Positions 29,926-39,640 of a stretch of DNA of 52,744 nucleotides are shown in pieces. The stretch is from Gammaproteobacteria bacterium (GTDB lineage: Bacteria > Pseudomonadota > Gammaproteobacteria > JACCYU01), in contig JACCZW010000070.1 of assembly GCA_013695765.1 (NCBI GenBank), positions 1-52,744 on the forward strand, in the 5' to 3' direction. A program made the position numbers and the translations under genes. The notes below the pieces were generated by a model. The model searched no databases, was not told where the DNA came from, and saw nothing but the letters and a program-made list of their open reading frames with translations. Positions within the stretch are counted from its first letter, which is position 1. Every line of letters begins with the position of its first letter.

Positions 29926-30699
29926 ATGACGGAGCCGCATGACGACGTTATCGGCTTGATTCCGGCAGGCGGCCAGGCGACGCGTCTTGGCCGGCTGCCC
30001 TGCAGCAAGGAACTCTTTCCCGTCGGCTTTCAGACCGATGCCGCGCGCACGCCGAAAGTTGTCAGTCACTACCTGCTGGAGCGGCTGCGGGCCGCCGGCA
30101 TCCGGCGCGTGTTTATCATTCTGCGCGCCGGGAAATGGGATATCCCGGCCTATTTCGGCGACGGCGCCTGGCTGTCGATGGATCTCGCTTATTTGTTGAT
30201 GGGGGCGCCGTTCGGCGCGCCGTGTACTCTGGATCAGGCCTGGCCGTTCGTACGCCATGCGCGCGTGGCGCTCGGCTTTCCGGATATTCTGTTTGAGCCT
30301 GTCGATGTCTACGCTCTCCTGCTTGCGCGTCAAATTCGCACGGGCGCCGATGTCGTGCTGGGCCTCTTTCCGGTGAGCCACCCGCACAAATGCGATCTGG
30401 TCGAATTCGACGATGACGGGCGCGTGCGGCGAATCATCGTCAAGCCGCGTGCAACCGAACTGCGCTTCACCTGGATGACGGCTGTGTGGACGCCGGTTTT
30501 TTCTGAATTCATGCACCATCATCTCGCTGCGCGTTTACGCCTACAGCCCACGCCGTGTCGAGAATTGTTCATTGGCGATGTGCTCCAGGCCGCGATTGAC
30601 GCTGGGTTGTCGGTCGAAGCGGAATGCTTCGCCACGGGTCGGGCGCTTGATATCGGCACGCCGGAAGAGCTTGGCGAAGCGATAATCGCTTATACGTGA
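29926..30699 (+). CDS. Sugar-phosphate nucleotidyltransferase-like protein
   Basis: A 257-residue GT-A-fold nucleotidyltransferase. The N-terminal IGLIPAGGQATRLGRLPCSKELFPV is the signature for binding nucleoside triphosphate and sugar phosphate (RmlA/GlmU class), and CDLVEFDDDGRVRRIIVKP and ALDIGTPEELGEAI complete the fold. It lacks the extra C-terminal domains of GlmU or GlgC. The sugar and nucleotide cannot be told. No sugar-pathway genes are nearby, so context does not help. No clear Shine-Dalgarno precedes the ATG. Confidence 0.8.
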   Translation: MTEPHDDVIGLIPAGGQATRLGRLPCSKELFPVGFQTDAARTPKVVSHYLLERLRAAGIRRVFIILRAGKWDIPAYFGDGAWLSMDLAYLLMGAPFGAPCTLDQAWPFVRHARVALGFPDILFEPVDVYALLLARQIRTGADVVLGLFPVSHPHKCDLVEFDDDGRVRRIIVKPRATELRFTWMTAVWTPVFSEFMHHHLAARLRLQPTPCRELFIGDVLQAAIDAGLSVEAECFATGRALDIGTPEELGEAIIAYT

Positions 30700-30752
30700 A
30701 CTTTAGGGCCTGAGCCGCGGGTGACGCGGCATCGATTTTCCCGATTTCAGAT

Positions 30753-31316
30753 TTAATTTCCCGGCTTGATGCGTACGGGTTCGTGCCAAGGTTCAGCGAG
30801 CGCGACCGACCCGACCTGTCGCCAGCGCTCAGGCGTGCCCGAGGTATCGAATACCGCGATTTCGCGCACGGTAATATGCCCTGGATAACGATGGTTCAGC
30901 CGCGCGACGATCGCGTGTTTGTCCGTCTGCGCGAGCTCGCCATAGAGAAGACTGAGATGGGGCGTGAAGATGTCGGTCGACCGCACGTCGAAGCAACTTT
31001 TTAGACGCTCGTGGGCGGCGAGCAACTCATCGCTTGTGTCCACCCGTGCGAACAGGCAGCGAAAATAATTGTTGGTCATCGCGAGCCTGCCCAGATCAAG
31101 CGTCAATGGCCGCAGTTTCCAGGCGGTTGCCAGTGCTCGCGTTGTCGCCACCACGTCGTGCGCCGGCTGCAAAACGCCCGCAAGCAGCGTCACATGCGCA
31201 GGGAAGCGGGGCGTGCAGTAGGTGTTACTCAGGTCTTCAATGATGCGCTCCAGCCGCGTGCGCGCTGCGTCGTCTGGCATCAGCCATAGTGAATGATTTC
31301 GGATCCGCGCGGTCAT
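30753..31316 (-). CDS. 2H phosphoesterase (2'-5' RNA ligase / cyclic phosphodiesterase-like)
   Basis: A 187-residue protein with the paired HxT/S motifs that define the 2H superfamily: FPAHVTLLAG near residue 40 and TPHLSLLYG near 120. Members hydrolyse 2',3'-cyclic or 2'-5' phosphodiester bonds in RNA or nucleotides; the plant-type cyclic phosphodiesterases are similar in size. The exact substrate is unknown. The start ATG lies inside a perfect 14-bp palindrome. It converges with the nucleotidyltransferase gene and has no operon partner. Confidence 0.75.
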   Translation of the reverse strand: MTARIRNHSLWLMPDDAARTRLERIIEDLSNTYCTPRFPAHVTLLAGVLQPAHDVVATTRALATAWKLRPLTLDLGRLAMTNNYFRCLFARVDTSDELLAAHERLKSCFDVRSTDIFTPHLSLLYGELAQTDKHAIVARLNHRYPGHITVREIAVFDTSGTPERWRQVGSVALAEPWHEPVRIKPGN

Positions 31317-31326
31317 GAATTCATGA
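31313..31326. repeat. Perfect palindrome over the 2H phosphoesterase start codon
   Basis: TCATGAATTCATGA is a perfect 14-bp palindrome that includes the minus-strand ATG at 31314-31316. It could be an operator or chance; there are no other copies that I saw. Confidence 0.4.
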
Positions 31327-31568
31327 GCCGGCTTGCCTGGACATCGCTACGCTCGGCTTAAATCCATGACCGCGGTAAATTGTGCATCCGATTTGTACAT
31401 CGTTGGGTAATTTCTTCATGTTATAAGTTCATGCCATAGTATTTCACTGCTGAATTTTTACGCCGTAGACATGGAAATCAGACGTTTACGCATCTGCCAC
31501 AATGGTATGAAGCTTGCGACTTTACCATTCGTCGGTCGTGGCTGACCTGAATAATAAGCGGAGAGTGC

Positions 31569-32426
31569 ATGAAACGCCGGCATCGTGACGTCAATGGCTT
31601 ATGGATGAACTGGCGAGAGTCCGGTGAAGGTCTTCCCGTTGTCATGGTGCATGGTCTCGGGACCTCGCCCATGCTGTGGCGCAATGTCATGCCGAAAGTA
31701 TCGAGCGCTCGCTGTCTCGCATGGGAACTCGTGGGATACGGGAACTCCATGCCGCAGGGTGCGCGACGCAACATTTCCGTGGCCCAGCAGGCTGTCTATA
31801 TGCTCGACTGGTTACGGGCGTTGCGTATTCGGCGCGCGGTTTTCGTAGGTCACGGGCTGGGCGGCGGCGTGTTGCAGGTCGCGCTCAAGCGCATGCCGAC
31901 GCTGTGTCAGGGGCTGGTGCTGGTAAACAGCATCGGTTACGACGCCTGGCCCACGCCGGCGGTCAACATTGCGAGACGTTTTCCGCGGCTCGTGGAGCGT
32001 CTGCCTAAATCCCTGTTTTGTCTTGCCTTCCGGCGGTTGATGCGAATTTCCCATGTCACCCGCGCCGCGGCCGATGAGGCGTTCACATTGTACTGGCCGT
32101 ATTATGCGGAGGATGGGCCGCGCGCATTTGTCCAGCAGGCGAAAGACCTGCACTTGCGCGATACCCGCAACGTGATTACGGCTCTAAAGCAGATTGCCGC
32201 GCCGAAATGCGTAATCTGGGGTGCCAAGGATCGCATTTTGCCGGTGCGTTATGGTTTTCGCTTTGCGCGAGACTTGGACGCTACGCTTCAATACATTTTC
32301 AAGGGGGGCCACTTCTCGCCGGAAGATCATCCGCAGGTTGTGGCCGACGCGATCAATGATATGCTGGTTCAGGTTCAGGCTGATGCTCATGCTCGCCCGC
32401 CGGAAGCTGTGCGTCGCTATGGCTGA
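31569..32426 (+). CDS. Alpha/beta hydrolase-fold protein lacking the nucleophile serine
   Basis: A 285-residue protein with the fold's usual marks: oxyanion-region VVMVHGLGTSPMLW near 24, a strand-5 elbow VFVGHGLGGGVL near 91, an acid strand VIWGAKDRILP near 217, and a histidine in GGHFSPEDHP near 251. The nucleophile position, normally Ser in G-x-S-x-G, is Gly96 (GHGLG), read directly from GGT CAC GGG CTG GGC. The rest of the triad candidates remain. It may be non-hydrolytic or use another chemistry. GGAGAG precedes the ATG. The 250 bases upstream hold no gene. Confidence 0.8.
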   Translation: MKRRHRDVNGLWMNWRESGEGLPVVMVHGLGTSPMLWRNVMPKVSSARCLAWELVGYGNSMPQGARRNISVAQQAVYMLDWLRALRIRRAVFVGHGLGGGVLQVALKRMPTLCQGLVLVNSIGYDAWPTPAVNIARRFPRLVERLPKSLFCLAFRRLMRISHVTRAAADEAFTLYWPYYAEDGPRAFVQQAKDLHLRDTRNVITALKQIAAPKCVIWGAKDRILPVRYGFRFARDLDATLQYIFKGGHFSPEDHPQVVADAINDMLVQVQADAHARPPEAVRRYG

Positions 32427-32576
32427 CCGTCTGTCGCCGATCCCCAACGGCGCGACATTCCCGATATTCAGCATCTTGATAACCTGATGCTTTTTTCTGT
32501 CACCGCAACACGACGACTGAGCCGCGAGCTCGTTACCCGCACTGACATCTCCGCTCGTACTATATTGAGATGCAGC

Positions 32577-32975
32577 CTATTGAAGGGTGCGGATTTTCTG
32601 CGCCACCTTCTGACCCAGATGCGGATCCTGGTTGATGGTGCGAACAACATAATTGTACTCGTCGGGGCTCATCCCTTCTTCCCTGATGGCTTGCGACATC
32701 TGATCCTCAATTAACATTTGCGCCCTGTAGGCCTGTTCAGAATTGCGCGCCTGTTTGACCTGCGGGGCATGGCGATTATAAATAGCGGCGATCTTTATAT
32801 ATGCGGACGCGAACGCATCCAGCTTTTGCTCCGTAAACTCGTGCGTACCGATTGCCTGCACCTTTTCCTGCGCGGCAGGTGTCATGTGATCGCGTGCCTG
32901 AGCAGTGACGCCAACAACCGACACAATGACGGCCAGCAACCAGCCGGCTCCAGCTTTATAAGTTGAATTTTCCAT
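32577..32975 (-). CDS. DUF4168 periplasmic protein
   Basis: A 132-residue protein with a signal peptide (WLLAVIVSVVGVTAQA, cleaved near residue 27) and a helical domain. In it FTEQKLDAFASAYIKIAAIY and the end motif QAIREEGMSPDEYNYVV...QDPHLGQKV match the DUF4168 family of unknown function. The ATG at 32973-32975 is preceded by AAGGGGG at good spacing, and the longer frame is unsupported. It follows the orphan histidine kinase on the same strand after 153 bases; a link is possible but unproven. Confidence 0.8.
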   Translation of the reverse strand: MENSTYKAGAGWLLAVIVSVVGVTAQARDHMTPAAQEKVQAIGTHEFTEQKLDAFASAYIKIAAIYNRHAPQVKQARNSEQAYRAQMLIEDQMSQAIREEGMSPDEYNYVVRTINQDPHLGQKVAQKIRTLQ

Positions 32976-33128
32976 AGTTTTAACCCCCTTTGATTCAGTC
33001 AGAAAGCTTTTTAGCGCTAACTTAACCACATGCAAAACTAGAATTGCATCGATCATGCCAGCGCGATCGTTAACACGCGGCATCAACCGCAAGCCGGTTC
33101 GCACGCGTGCCGTCGCGCGACCGGAAAA

Positions 33129-34574
33129 CTATTGCGTAGAGATACGGGTAATTTCGGGAGGCGCATCCTGGCGGGCAGTCGGACCCGCTCCGTGCAGCGG
33201 CAACGACAAGATGAATCGGGTACCCGCGCCTGATCTGGAGTTAACGCGGATTTCGCCGCCATGCCGTTGCATCACCGCGCGCGCGACATATAACCCGATA
33301 CCGGTGCCGGTGTCCTTGGTGGTGAAATGCATGTCGAAGATGCTGGCCTGCAGCGACGCCGGAATTCCGGCCCCATTGTCCTCGATCTCGATCAGCGCTG
33401 AAGACGCCTCGGTACGGAGCGAGACCCCGACGCGCCCGTTTTCCGTAACGCACTCCAAAGCGTTCAGAATAATGTTCAGCAAAGCCTGCTTGAGTTGACT
33501 CGCATTACCGAATACCTGCACAACGTCAACCGGCAGATCAATGTCGAACGTGACCTGCTGGTGGCGCGCCTGCGGCGTCAGCAAGATCTCCAGCTCGTCG
33601 ATGAGCCGTGCGAGGTCAACCGTGGTGCGACCCTCCGCGGCCGGCGCGCCCTGCTCCAGCAGCGTATTCAGCAAACGGTTCAGCCGCGCGGATTCTTGGC
33701 TCACTACCTTGAGATAATGCTGCCGCCGCTCACGCGCGTTGCCGTCACCGGCATCCAGGCTGCGTTTGAGCATTTCCATGTTAAGACTCATGGCGTTGAG
33801 CGGCGCCTTGAGGTCGTGCGCCGCGGCCGCATACAGGCGCGACAGGCCGCGCGCCCGCGTGGCCGCGCGCAGATCCTCGTCCAGCGCATCGATCAAATCT
33901 CGATCCTTGACGATAAGCAGGCAACCCCGGTTGTCGGGAGAGCTGAGCGCGTGCAGATGCACCCGCAGCCGTTTAGTAGCACCGGCCTTGCCGGTCGTCA
34001 ATTCAATATTGGCCAGACTCTCCCCCGCACTGTCCTGGCACACTTTGCCGACGGCTTCTTTCAGTTCCGCATACATTTCGGTGAAGCGCGCCTCGAAGTC
34101 GTGCGCGCGATCGCTGATGAGAATCTGGCGCGCGGTCTTATTGATATAGTCAGGGGAGCCGCCCGGCGTTATCAGGATGACGCCAACATCGAAAACGTTG
34201 GCCACCGCGTTTAGCTTGTCCCGCGCCTGCGCCGTCTGGCCGCGCGCCGCCTTGATTTCTTCTCCTAACCAGCCGGCCGCATGACGCACGGCCGCAAACT
34301 CATCGTCCTGCTGCGTCAGCGCCTGATTGTCGCCGGTTGCCACGGCCTCCATCAGCGCCGCCAGCCCCGCGCCCATGCGTTTCAACTGCACCTGCAGCAA
34401 CGCGCCCATGACGATGATCGACGCGAGCCCGGCGAGCGCCGCGAGCAGCATACTAGCGTAAATGCGGTCGAACACAGCGGCGCCAAGTTCGGCCCTGAGC
34501 ACAACGCCGAGGCCGATTACCAGAACGAAATACAGCGCCAGCAGCGCCAGAGTATTTTTGAGGGCAATACGCAT
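33129..34574 (-). CDS. Orphan membrane sensor histidine kinase with a PAS-like domain
   Basis: A 481-residue sensor kinase. Two membrane helices (about 7-25 and 40-60) enclose only a short periplasmic loop, so it probably senses inside the membrane or cytoplasm. A PAS-like domain spans about 118-230 (VFDVGVILITPGGSPDYINKT). HisKA has the phospho-acceptor H253 in AAHDLKAPLNAM, and the ATPase domain has the N box NIILNALECV, EIEDNGAGIP and GTGIGLYVARAVMQRHGGEI. The ATG at 34572 begins the first helix; 59 upstream codons were dropped. No response regulator is adjacent, so its partner is elsewhere. Confidence 0.88.
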   Translation of the reverse strand: MRIALKNTLALLALYFVLVIGLGVVLRAELGAAVFDRIYASMLLAALAGLASIIVMGALLQVQLKRMGAGLAALMEAVATGDNQALTQQDDEFAAVRHAAGWLGEEIKAARGQTAQARDKLNAVANVFDVGVILITPGGSPDYINKTARQILISDRAHDFEARFTEMYAELKEAVGKVCQDSAGESLANIELTTGKAGATKRLRVHLHALSSPDNRGCLLIVKDRDLIDALDEDLRAATRARGLSRLYAAAAHDLKAPLNAMSLNMEMLKRSLDAGDGNARERRQHYLKVVSQESARLNRLLNTLLEQGAPAAEGRTTVDLARLIDELEILLTPQARHQQVTFDIDLPVDVVQVFGNASQLKQALLNIILNALECVTENGRVGVSLRTEASSALIEIEDNGAGIPASLQASIFDMHFTTKDTGTGIGLYVARAVMQRHGGEIRVNSRSGAGTRFILSLPLHGAGPTARQDAPPEITRISTQ

Positions 34575-34969
34575 GCGTGTAGTCGTATCGGATCGTCGGT
34601 CATCGGGCCGGCCGGACCACGCCGAGTGCTGGTTGTATACGCTGTTAACCGGCCGCTGACAAATCAGCTCAAGCCGCGCGAGATCGGGCTCGATTGCGCG
34701 TAGGGCCATGGCAGCGGCTGCCCGCAGCCACCAGAGAAATCCGCCGGCCAAGGCCGCATTAACGCCAACAACTTTCTAAAGCCACGTTTCCCCACCGCTG
34801 AAAAAAATGCGCACGCCGCGCGGCTTGAATGGCGCCGTCCGACGGCGCAAACTTAATTATTCGCGCTGGAAAATGCTCCTTATACGTTTCACCGCGCTCG
34901 TTGCTTTATCTGACACACGTGGAAATTTTGCGTTAACTCCCACTCGTCAACATCCCAGGTTCGATAAAC
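34575..34969. other. Divergent intergenic region without a recognised gene
   Basis: These 395 bases separate the minus-strand kinase from the plus-strand LolD-like gene. They hold an inverted repeat GCGCCGT-CCG-ACGGCGC (34832-34848) followed by AT-rich sequence, but no convincing coding frame or RNA gene. Confidence 0.5.
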
Positions 34970-35653
34970 GTGCAAGGCCCGGAACTCGTTCGTCTGCGCG
35001 GCGTGAGCCGCTCCTATCTTGAAGGTGAACGCTCACGCGCGGTGCTGAGTGATCTGAGCGCGGAGTTTTCACGCGGCGAATTCGTGGCGGTGGTCGGGCC
35101 CAGCGGTTGCGGCAAATCCACCTTGCTGAACCTGATCAGCGGCATCGATCGTCCAGACGCCGGCAGCATAGAGATAGATGGTCGGACCGTTACTGCTCTT
35201 GCCGAGCGCGAGCGCACCGTGTTCAGGCGCTCTTATATCGGCTTCATTTACCAGTCGTTCAACCTGATTCCGACCCTCACCGTGCTTGAGAACGTGTGTC
35301 TGCCGCTGGCGCTGAACGGTCATCGGCCGCCGCATGCGCGAGATCAGGCGCAGGCGATGCTAACGCAAGTCGGGCTATCGGATCGCGACGACAGCTATCC
35401 GGACGTGCTGTCCGGTGGCGAGCAGCAGCGGATCGCGCTCGCCCGCGCGCTGGTGCACAAACCGCGCTTGATTCTGGCGGACGAGCCTACCGGCAATCTG
35501 GACGCGGACAGCGGCGCACGCATTGCAGCACTGCTGGGCAGCCTGGTGCGCGCCGCGGGCGCGACTTTGATTCTGGTGACTCACAGCGAGCAACTCGCAG
35601 CACTTGCCGACCGCGTACTGGTGATGTCTGACGGCCGTTTGCGGCCGGCTTAA
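34970..35653 (+). CDS. LolD-like ABC transporter ATPase
   Basis: A 227-residue ATPase of the LolD/MacB/FtsE class. Walker A is [14 protein letters not shown], followed by the conserved [20 protein letters not shown], the signature [15 protein letters not shown], Walker [13 protein letters not shown] and the H-loop VTHSEQ. These ATPases drive FtsX-type permeases that work by mechanotransmission rather than by simple transport. The start is GTG at 34970 and no ATG lies before the ATPase core. The partner permease begins 164 bases later. The true LolCDE complex is normally elsewhere, so this is probably a separate system. Confidence 0.88.
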   Translation: MQGPELVRLRGVSRSYLEGERSRAVLSDLSAEFSRGEFVAVVGPSGCGKSTLLNLISGIDRPDAGSIEIDGRTVTALAERERTVFRRSYIGFIYQSFNLIPTLTVLENVCLPLALNGHRPPHARDQAQAMLTQVGLSDRDDSYPDVLSGGEQQRIALARALVHKPRLILADEPTGNLDADSGARIAALLGSLVRAAGATLILVTHSEQLAALADRVLVMSDGRLRPA

Positions 35654-35817
35654 TGCGCGGGCGAGCGAACCACGTGATCTTCGTATGCGCGTGCGTCCAC
35701 GGTGGCCGAATCTGTCAAATTCGTGCACGCGGCGCAAGCCTTTCCTGCGCTTTCGTGCCGCGTCTTCCCGTAGTGCCTTCAACCGAAGTGACCAATTTTT
35801 TTACGTAATCATCCCCG

Positions 35818-38361
35818 TTGGTTTCTTACTCTGACCATTTGCTGGCGCGGGCGAGCCTGCGTTATCTGCTCCGCTACCCCTGGCAGTTGGGGCTCACGGT
35901 CGCCGGCGTCGCGATCGGAGTGGCCGTGGTGGTCGCGGTGGACGGGGCGACCAGCGCCGCGGAGCGTTCTTTCCAGGATTCCATGGACGCGGTCTCGGGG
36001 CGCGCCACGCATCGCGTTGTCGGCGGCGCGCAGGGGCTTAATGAGGTGCTCTATCGAAAGCTACGTGTCGGGCTGGTAATGCGGCACAGCGCGCCGGTGC
36101 TGGAGGGGTTCGTCAAGGTGCGCGGCGAAACCCTGCGGCTGCTCGGTGTCGATCCTATCGCGGAGGCGCCGATCCGCGATTACGCTGCGTTCGGTGGCGA
36201 TATCCCGGTCGACCGACTGATCACGGAACCCGGCGCGGTATTGCTGGCACGCGCGACCGGCACGCGTCTGGATTTAGCGCTTGGCGACCGATTCAACGTC
36301 ACAGTCAGCGGCCGGATGCGATCGGTTCACCTGCTCGCTCACCTGGCGTCTGCCGGCCAGCCGCGGGCGGCGATCGACGGCCTGATGATCGCGGATATCG
36401 CCACGGCGCAGACGCTGTTGAACCGGTTCGGGCGCCTGAGCGGTATCGACTTGAAGCTGCCGGCGGGCTTGCAGGGCGAGCGACTGCGGACGCGAATCGC
36501 TGCGTTGCTGCCGGCGGATGCCCGCATCGAACCCGCCGCGGCGCGCAGCCAGGCCATGGCGCAGATGACGCACGCGTTCGCTACCAATCTGACCGCGATG
36601 GGTCTGCTGGCGCTGCTGATCGGCATGTTCCTCATCTACAGCACCATGAGCCTCTCGGTATTGCGGCGCCGCAGCCTGATCGCGAACCTGCGGATGCTGG
36701 GTGCTAATCGGATACAGATCTTCCGTCTGGTGCTGATGGAGGCGCTTGGATTGAGTCTGCTGGCGTTGGCGATCGGATTGCCGGGCGGCGCGGTGCTGGC
36801 GCAGGGACTGCTGGCGCTGGTCACCCGCACGATCAACGATCTGTACTTTACGCTCAGCGTCAATATCTGGGCGGTCGATGCGGCCACCTTGACGAAGGGT
36901 GCGGCGCTTGGCATCGGCGCCAGTCTATTGGCTGCGCTGGGGCCGGCGGTGGAAGCGGCGCGCGCCACACCGCTGGAGGCGCGCACCCGCTCACACCTGG
37001 AACGCGGTGCGCGACGGCTGGTCGCGTGGCTGGCACCGGCTGGTGTGGCGGTCATGCTCGCGGGCGCCCTGCTGTTGACCGCGGGTCAATCGCTGTGGCT
37101 GGGTTTTGTTGCGCTGTTGCTGATCAGCGCGGGCTATGCGCTGATCACGCCGGCGGCCGTGGCGATCATGATGAAACTGGCGCAAGCGCCGCTTGCTTCA
37201 TGGTTCGGATTGCCGGGCCGCCTCGCCGCGCGTGGGGCACAGGCCAGTCTAAGCCGCACTGCCGTCGCGATCGCGGCGCTGGTCGTGTCCGTGGCGGCGA
37301 CCGCTGGCGTGACAATCATGATCGACAGCTTTCGCGGCTCGGTCGCGGCCTGGCTGGGCTCGACCCTGCGCGCCGATATTTATGTGACCACACCCGCATC
37401 TGACGTGGAGGGCGCAGAGTCAATTCTGTCGCCGACACTCGTGCGGCGAATCGAAAACGTACAAGGCGTTGCGGACGCCGAGGCGCACCGCTGGGTCACG
37501 GTGCAGGCGCGCACTCATGAGGTACGCTTGCACGTGATTGAAACATCGCCATCCGCGCGACTGGGCTTTCTAATCAAGGCCGGCGATCCACAAGCCGCAC
37601 GGCGTGCGTTCAGGCGCGGAACGGCGGTGCTCGCGTCCGAGCCTTATGCATACAAACATCAACGGATTCCCGGCGATTCCATCGTGTTGCGCACCGATCA
37701 TGGCGAGCGTCGCTTCAGGATTGCGGGCACGTTCTACGATTACGGCTCCGATCAAGGTGTGGTGGCGATGCCGCGCGCGCTGTACACGCGCTGGTGGCGG
37801 GACCGTAATATCTCCTCGCTCGGTGTGCGCTTAAGTCAGAGGGTGCCCGCGCGTCAGGTGCAGGCGCAGTTGCGGGCTGCGGTCCACGGCTCGCAACCTG
37901 TATTGATCCGCGACACCGGCGAGCTGCGCGCGCAGACGATGGCGATCTTCGACCGTACATTCGCGATCACGCAGGTGTTGCGATTGCTGACTGTGGTGGT
38001 CGCCGTGGTAGGTGTCTTAAGCGCCTTCATGGCGTTGTTATTGGAACGCGGCAAGGAGTTCGCGGTGCTGCGCGCGACCGGTTTTACACAAGGTCAGATC
38101 GTCGCGCTGATCACGGGCGAAGCCGGGTTACTGGGCCTGTGCACAGGCTTGCTGGCAATGCCGCTCGGGGTGGTCATGTCGGTGGTGTTGATCGAAGTCA
38201 TCAATCGGCGCTCGTTTGGCTGGAGCATGCCGGTCTCGATCGCGCCAGAGGCGCTATTTCACGCGCTGGCGCTGGCGCTCGCCGCGGCGCTGGCGGCCAG
38301 TATCTATCCTGGCTTCAAGGCGGCGACTTTGCGCCCTGCGGCAGGATTGCGGGCGGAATAA
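35818..38361 (+). CDS. Double FtsX-domain ABC permease
   Basis: An 847-residue inner-membrane protein with the duplicated FtsX layout. An N-terminal helix (LGLTVAGVAIGVAVVVAV) is followed by a periplasmic MacB-like domain (about 40-250) and three helices (about 260-385), then a second set: two central helices near 410-460, another helix-periplasmic domain unit (about 485-720) and three final helices (about 725-840). It resembles the AttG/YbbP type rather than LolC/E. The start is probably TTG at 35818; no ATG precedes conserved sequence. The stop touches the next ATG (TAAATG), so the lipocalin-like gene is co-translated. Function inferred: extraction or release of an envelope substrate. Confidence 0.85.
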   Translation: MVSYSDHLLARASLRYLLRYPWQLGLTVAGVAIGVAVVVAVDGATSAAERSFQDSMDAVSGRATHRVVGGAQGLNEVLYRKLRVGLVMRHSAPVLEGFVKVRGETLRLLGVDPIAEAPIRDYAAFGGDIPVDRLITEPGAVLLARATGTRLDLALGDRFNVTVSGRMRSVHLLAHLASAGQPRAAIDGLMIADIATAQTLLNRFGRLSGIDLKLPAGLQGERLRTRIAALLPADARIEPAAARSQAMAQMTHAFATNLTAMGLLALLIGMFLIYSTMSLSVLRRRSLIANLRMLGANRIQIFRLVLMEALGLSLLALAIGLPGGAVLAQGLLALVTRTINDLYFTLSVNIWAVDAATLTKGAALGIGASLLAALGPAVEAARATPLEARTRSHLERGARRLVAWLAPAGVAVMLAGALLLTAGQSLWLGFVALLLISAGYALITPAAVAIMMKLAQAPLASWFGLPGRLAARGAQASLSRTAVAIAALVVSVAATAGVTIMIDSFRGSVAAWLGSTLRADIYVTTPASDVEGAESILSPTLVRRIENVQGVADAEAHRWVTVQARTHEVRLHVIETSPSARLGFLIKAGDPQAARRAFRRGTAVLASEPYAYKHQRIPGDSIVLRTDHGERRFRIAGTFYDYGSDQGVVAMPRALYTRWWRDRNISSLGVRLSQRVPARQVQAQLRAAVHGSQPVLIRDTGELRAQTMAIFDRTFAITQVLRLLTVVVAVVGVLSAFMALLLERGKEFAVLRATGFTQGQIVALITGEAGLLGLCTGLLAMPLGVVMSVVLIEVINRRSFGWSMPVSIAPEALFHALALALAAALAASIYPGFKAATLRPAAGLRAE

Positions 38362-39504
38362 ATGTCGCCGGCCCGGCTAATTATCTTAATTGTCATTATC
38401 CTGGCGACGCTGATATTTGGCGCTCGCTTTATGCGGGATGACACCACGAAGCTCGTGAGCGAAAACAATCTTGCCGGCGCACTCGGCAACGGCGCGGGCT
38501 ATGCGCAGGCTGATCGGCTGCGTCGCTTCCAGTTTCCGGCCGACTTCGGCCCGCATCCGGATTTCCGCCACGAGTGGTGGTATTTCACCGGCAATCTGAA
38601 GGCCGCCGATGATCGACGTTTCGGTTATGAGCTGACCTTGTTCCGTATTGCACTAATCCCCTCACCCACACCGGGCAAGTCGGCGTGGCGCACCAACCAG
38701 TTGTATACCGCGCATCTGGCAGTAACGGACCGGCAAGGGCAGCGGTTTGAATTTTTCGAGCGTTTCAGCCGCGGCGCGCTGGGTCTGGCGGGCGCGCGGG
38801 CCGCGCCGTTTCGAGTATGGCTGGAGGACTGGCAGGTTGCGGCGCGCAAGGGCGGCGGTTTTCCGTGGCGGCTGGAAGCCAGCGCCGGTAATTTGCGACT
38901 GGCGCTGATGCTGTCGCCACAAAAGCCGTTGGTGTTGCAGGGCGATCACGGTCTGGACCGCAAGAGCGCGCAAGGGCATGCGTCCTACTATTACTCGTTC
39001 ACGCGGCTGACAACCGCCGGCACGCTCACCCTGGGTGATGAAATCATTGACCTTAACGGCTTGTCGTGGCTCGATAGGGAATGGAGCAGCGGCTCGCTTG
39101 CGGACGATCAGCAGGGCTGGGACTGGTTCGCGCTGCAATTGGACGACGGCGCCGACATGATGTTTTATCGCCTGCGCCAGGCGTACGATGCGACCGATCC
39201 CAACAGCGGCGGCGTCTGGGTTGGCGCGGGCGGCAACAGCGTTACGCTGGCTGCAAGCGACGTTCGCATCGAGACGCTGGCGCACTGGGCCAGTCCGCGT
39301 GGCGGTCGATACCCGGCGCGCTGGCGGCTGCTCATACCCACGCGCGACTGCCGTTTGACCGTCACTCCCATCATGGCCGACCAGGAACTGGACGTGCTGG
39401 TGCGCTATTGGGAAGGCGCGGTCGATGTCACGGGCGCGTGCGGCACTCAACGGGTCAGCGGCATGGGTTACGTCGAGTTGACAGGCTATGCAGAGGAAAT
39501 GTGA
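38362..39504 (+). CDS. AttH/CrtC-like lipocalin-fold protein
   Basis: A 380-residue protein with an N-terminal membrane anchor or signal (LIILIVIILATLIFGARFM) and the AttH/hydroxyneurosporene-hydratase-like double lipocalin fold. This is marked by FRHEWWYFTGNLKA near residue 70, YYYSFTRLTTAGTL near 213, NGLSWLDREWSSG near 235 and WDWFALQLDDGADMMFYRLR near 253. In Agrobacterium the attH gene lies with ABC genes attEFG, the same trio as here. The molecular role of these non-carotenoid members is not settled; lipid binding or a hydrolase/hydratase reaction are possible. It directly abuts the permease. Confidence 0.82.
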   Translation: MSPARLIILIVIILATLIFGARFMRDDTTKLVSENNLAGALGNGAGYAQADRLRRFQFPADFGPHPDFRHEWWYFTGNLKAADDRRFGYELTLFRIALIPSPTPGKSAWRTNQLYTAHLAVTDRQGQRFEFFERFSRGALGLAGARAAPFRVWLEDWQVAARKGGGFPWRLEASAGNLRLALMLSPQKPLVLQGDHGLDRKSAQGHASYYYSFTRLTTAGTLTLGDEIIDLNGLSWLDREWSSGSLADDQQGWDWFALQLDDGADMMFYRLRQAYDATDPNSGGVWVGAGGNSVTLAASDVRIETLAHWASPRGGRYPARWRLLIPTRDCRLTVTPIMADQELDVLVRYWEGAVDVTGACGTQRVSGMGYVELTGYAEEM

Positions 39505-39640
39505 AGAATTTCCTGTGGTGGCGCGCAAACCGGGCGTTTTCCCGGTAGGCTCTGGTGCATTATGCTGATTTCTGAAGAAGTTAATTTTGTGAATCGCGCA
39601 GTGCCAACGTTCCGTATCTCGATATACCGATAACCCGCCA

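Noticed and set aside
39545-39575. Weak -24/-12-like sequence (TGGTGCATTATGC) before the binding-protein gene
   Set aside because: The GG-to-GC spacing is two bases short, so it would not serve sigma-54.
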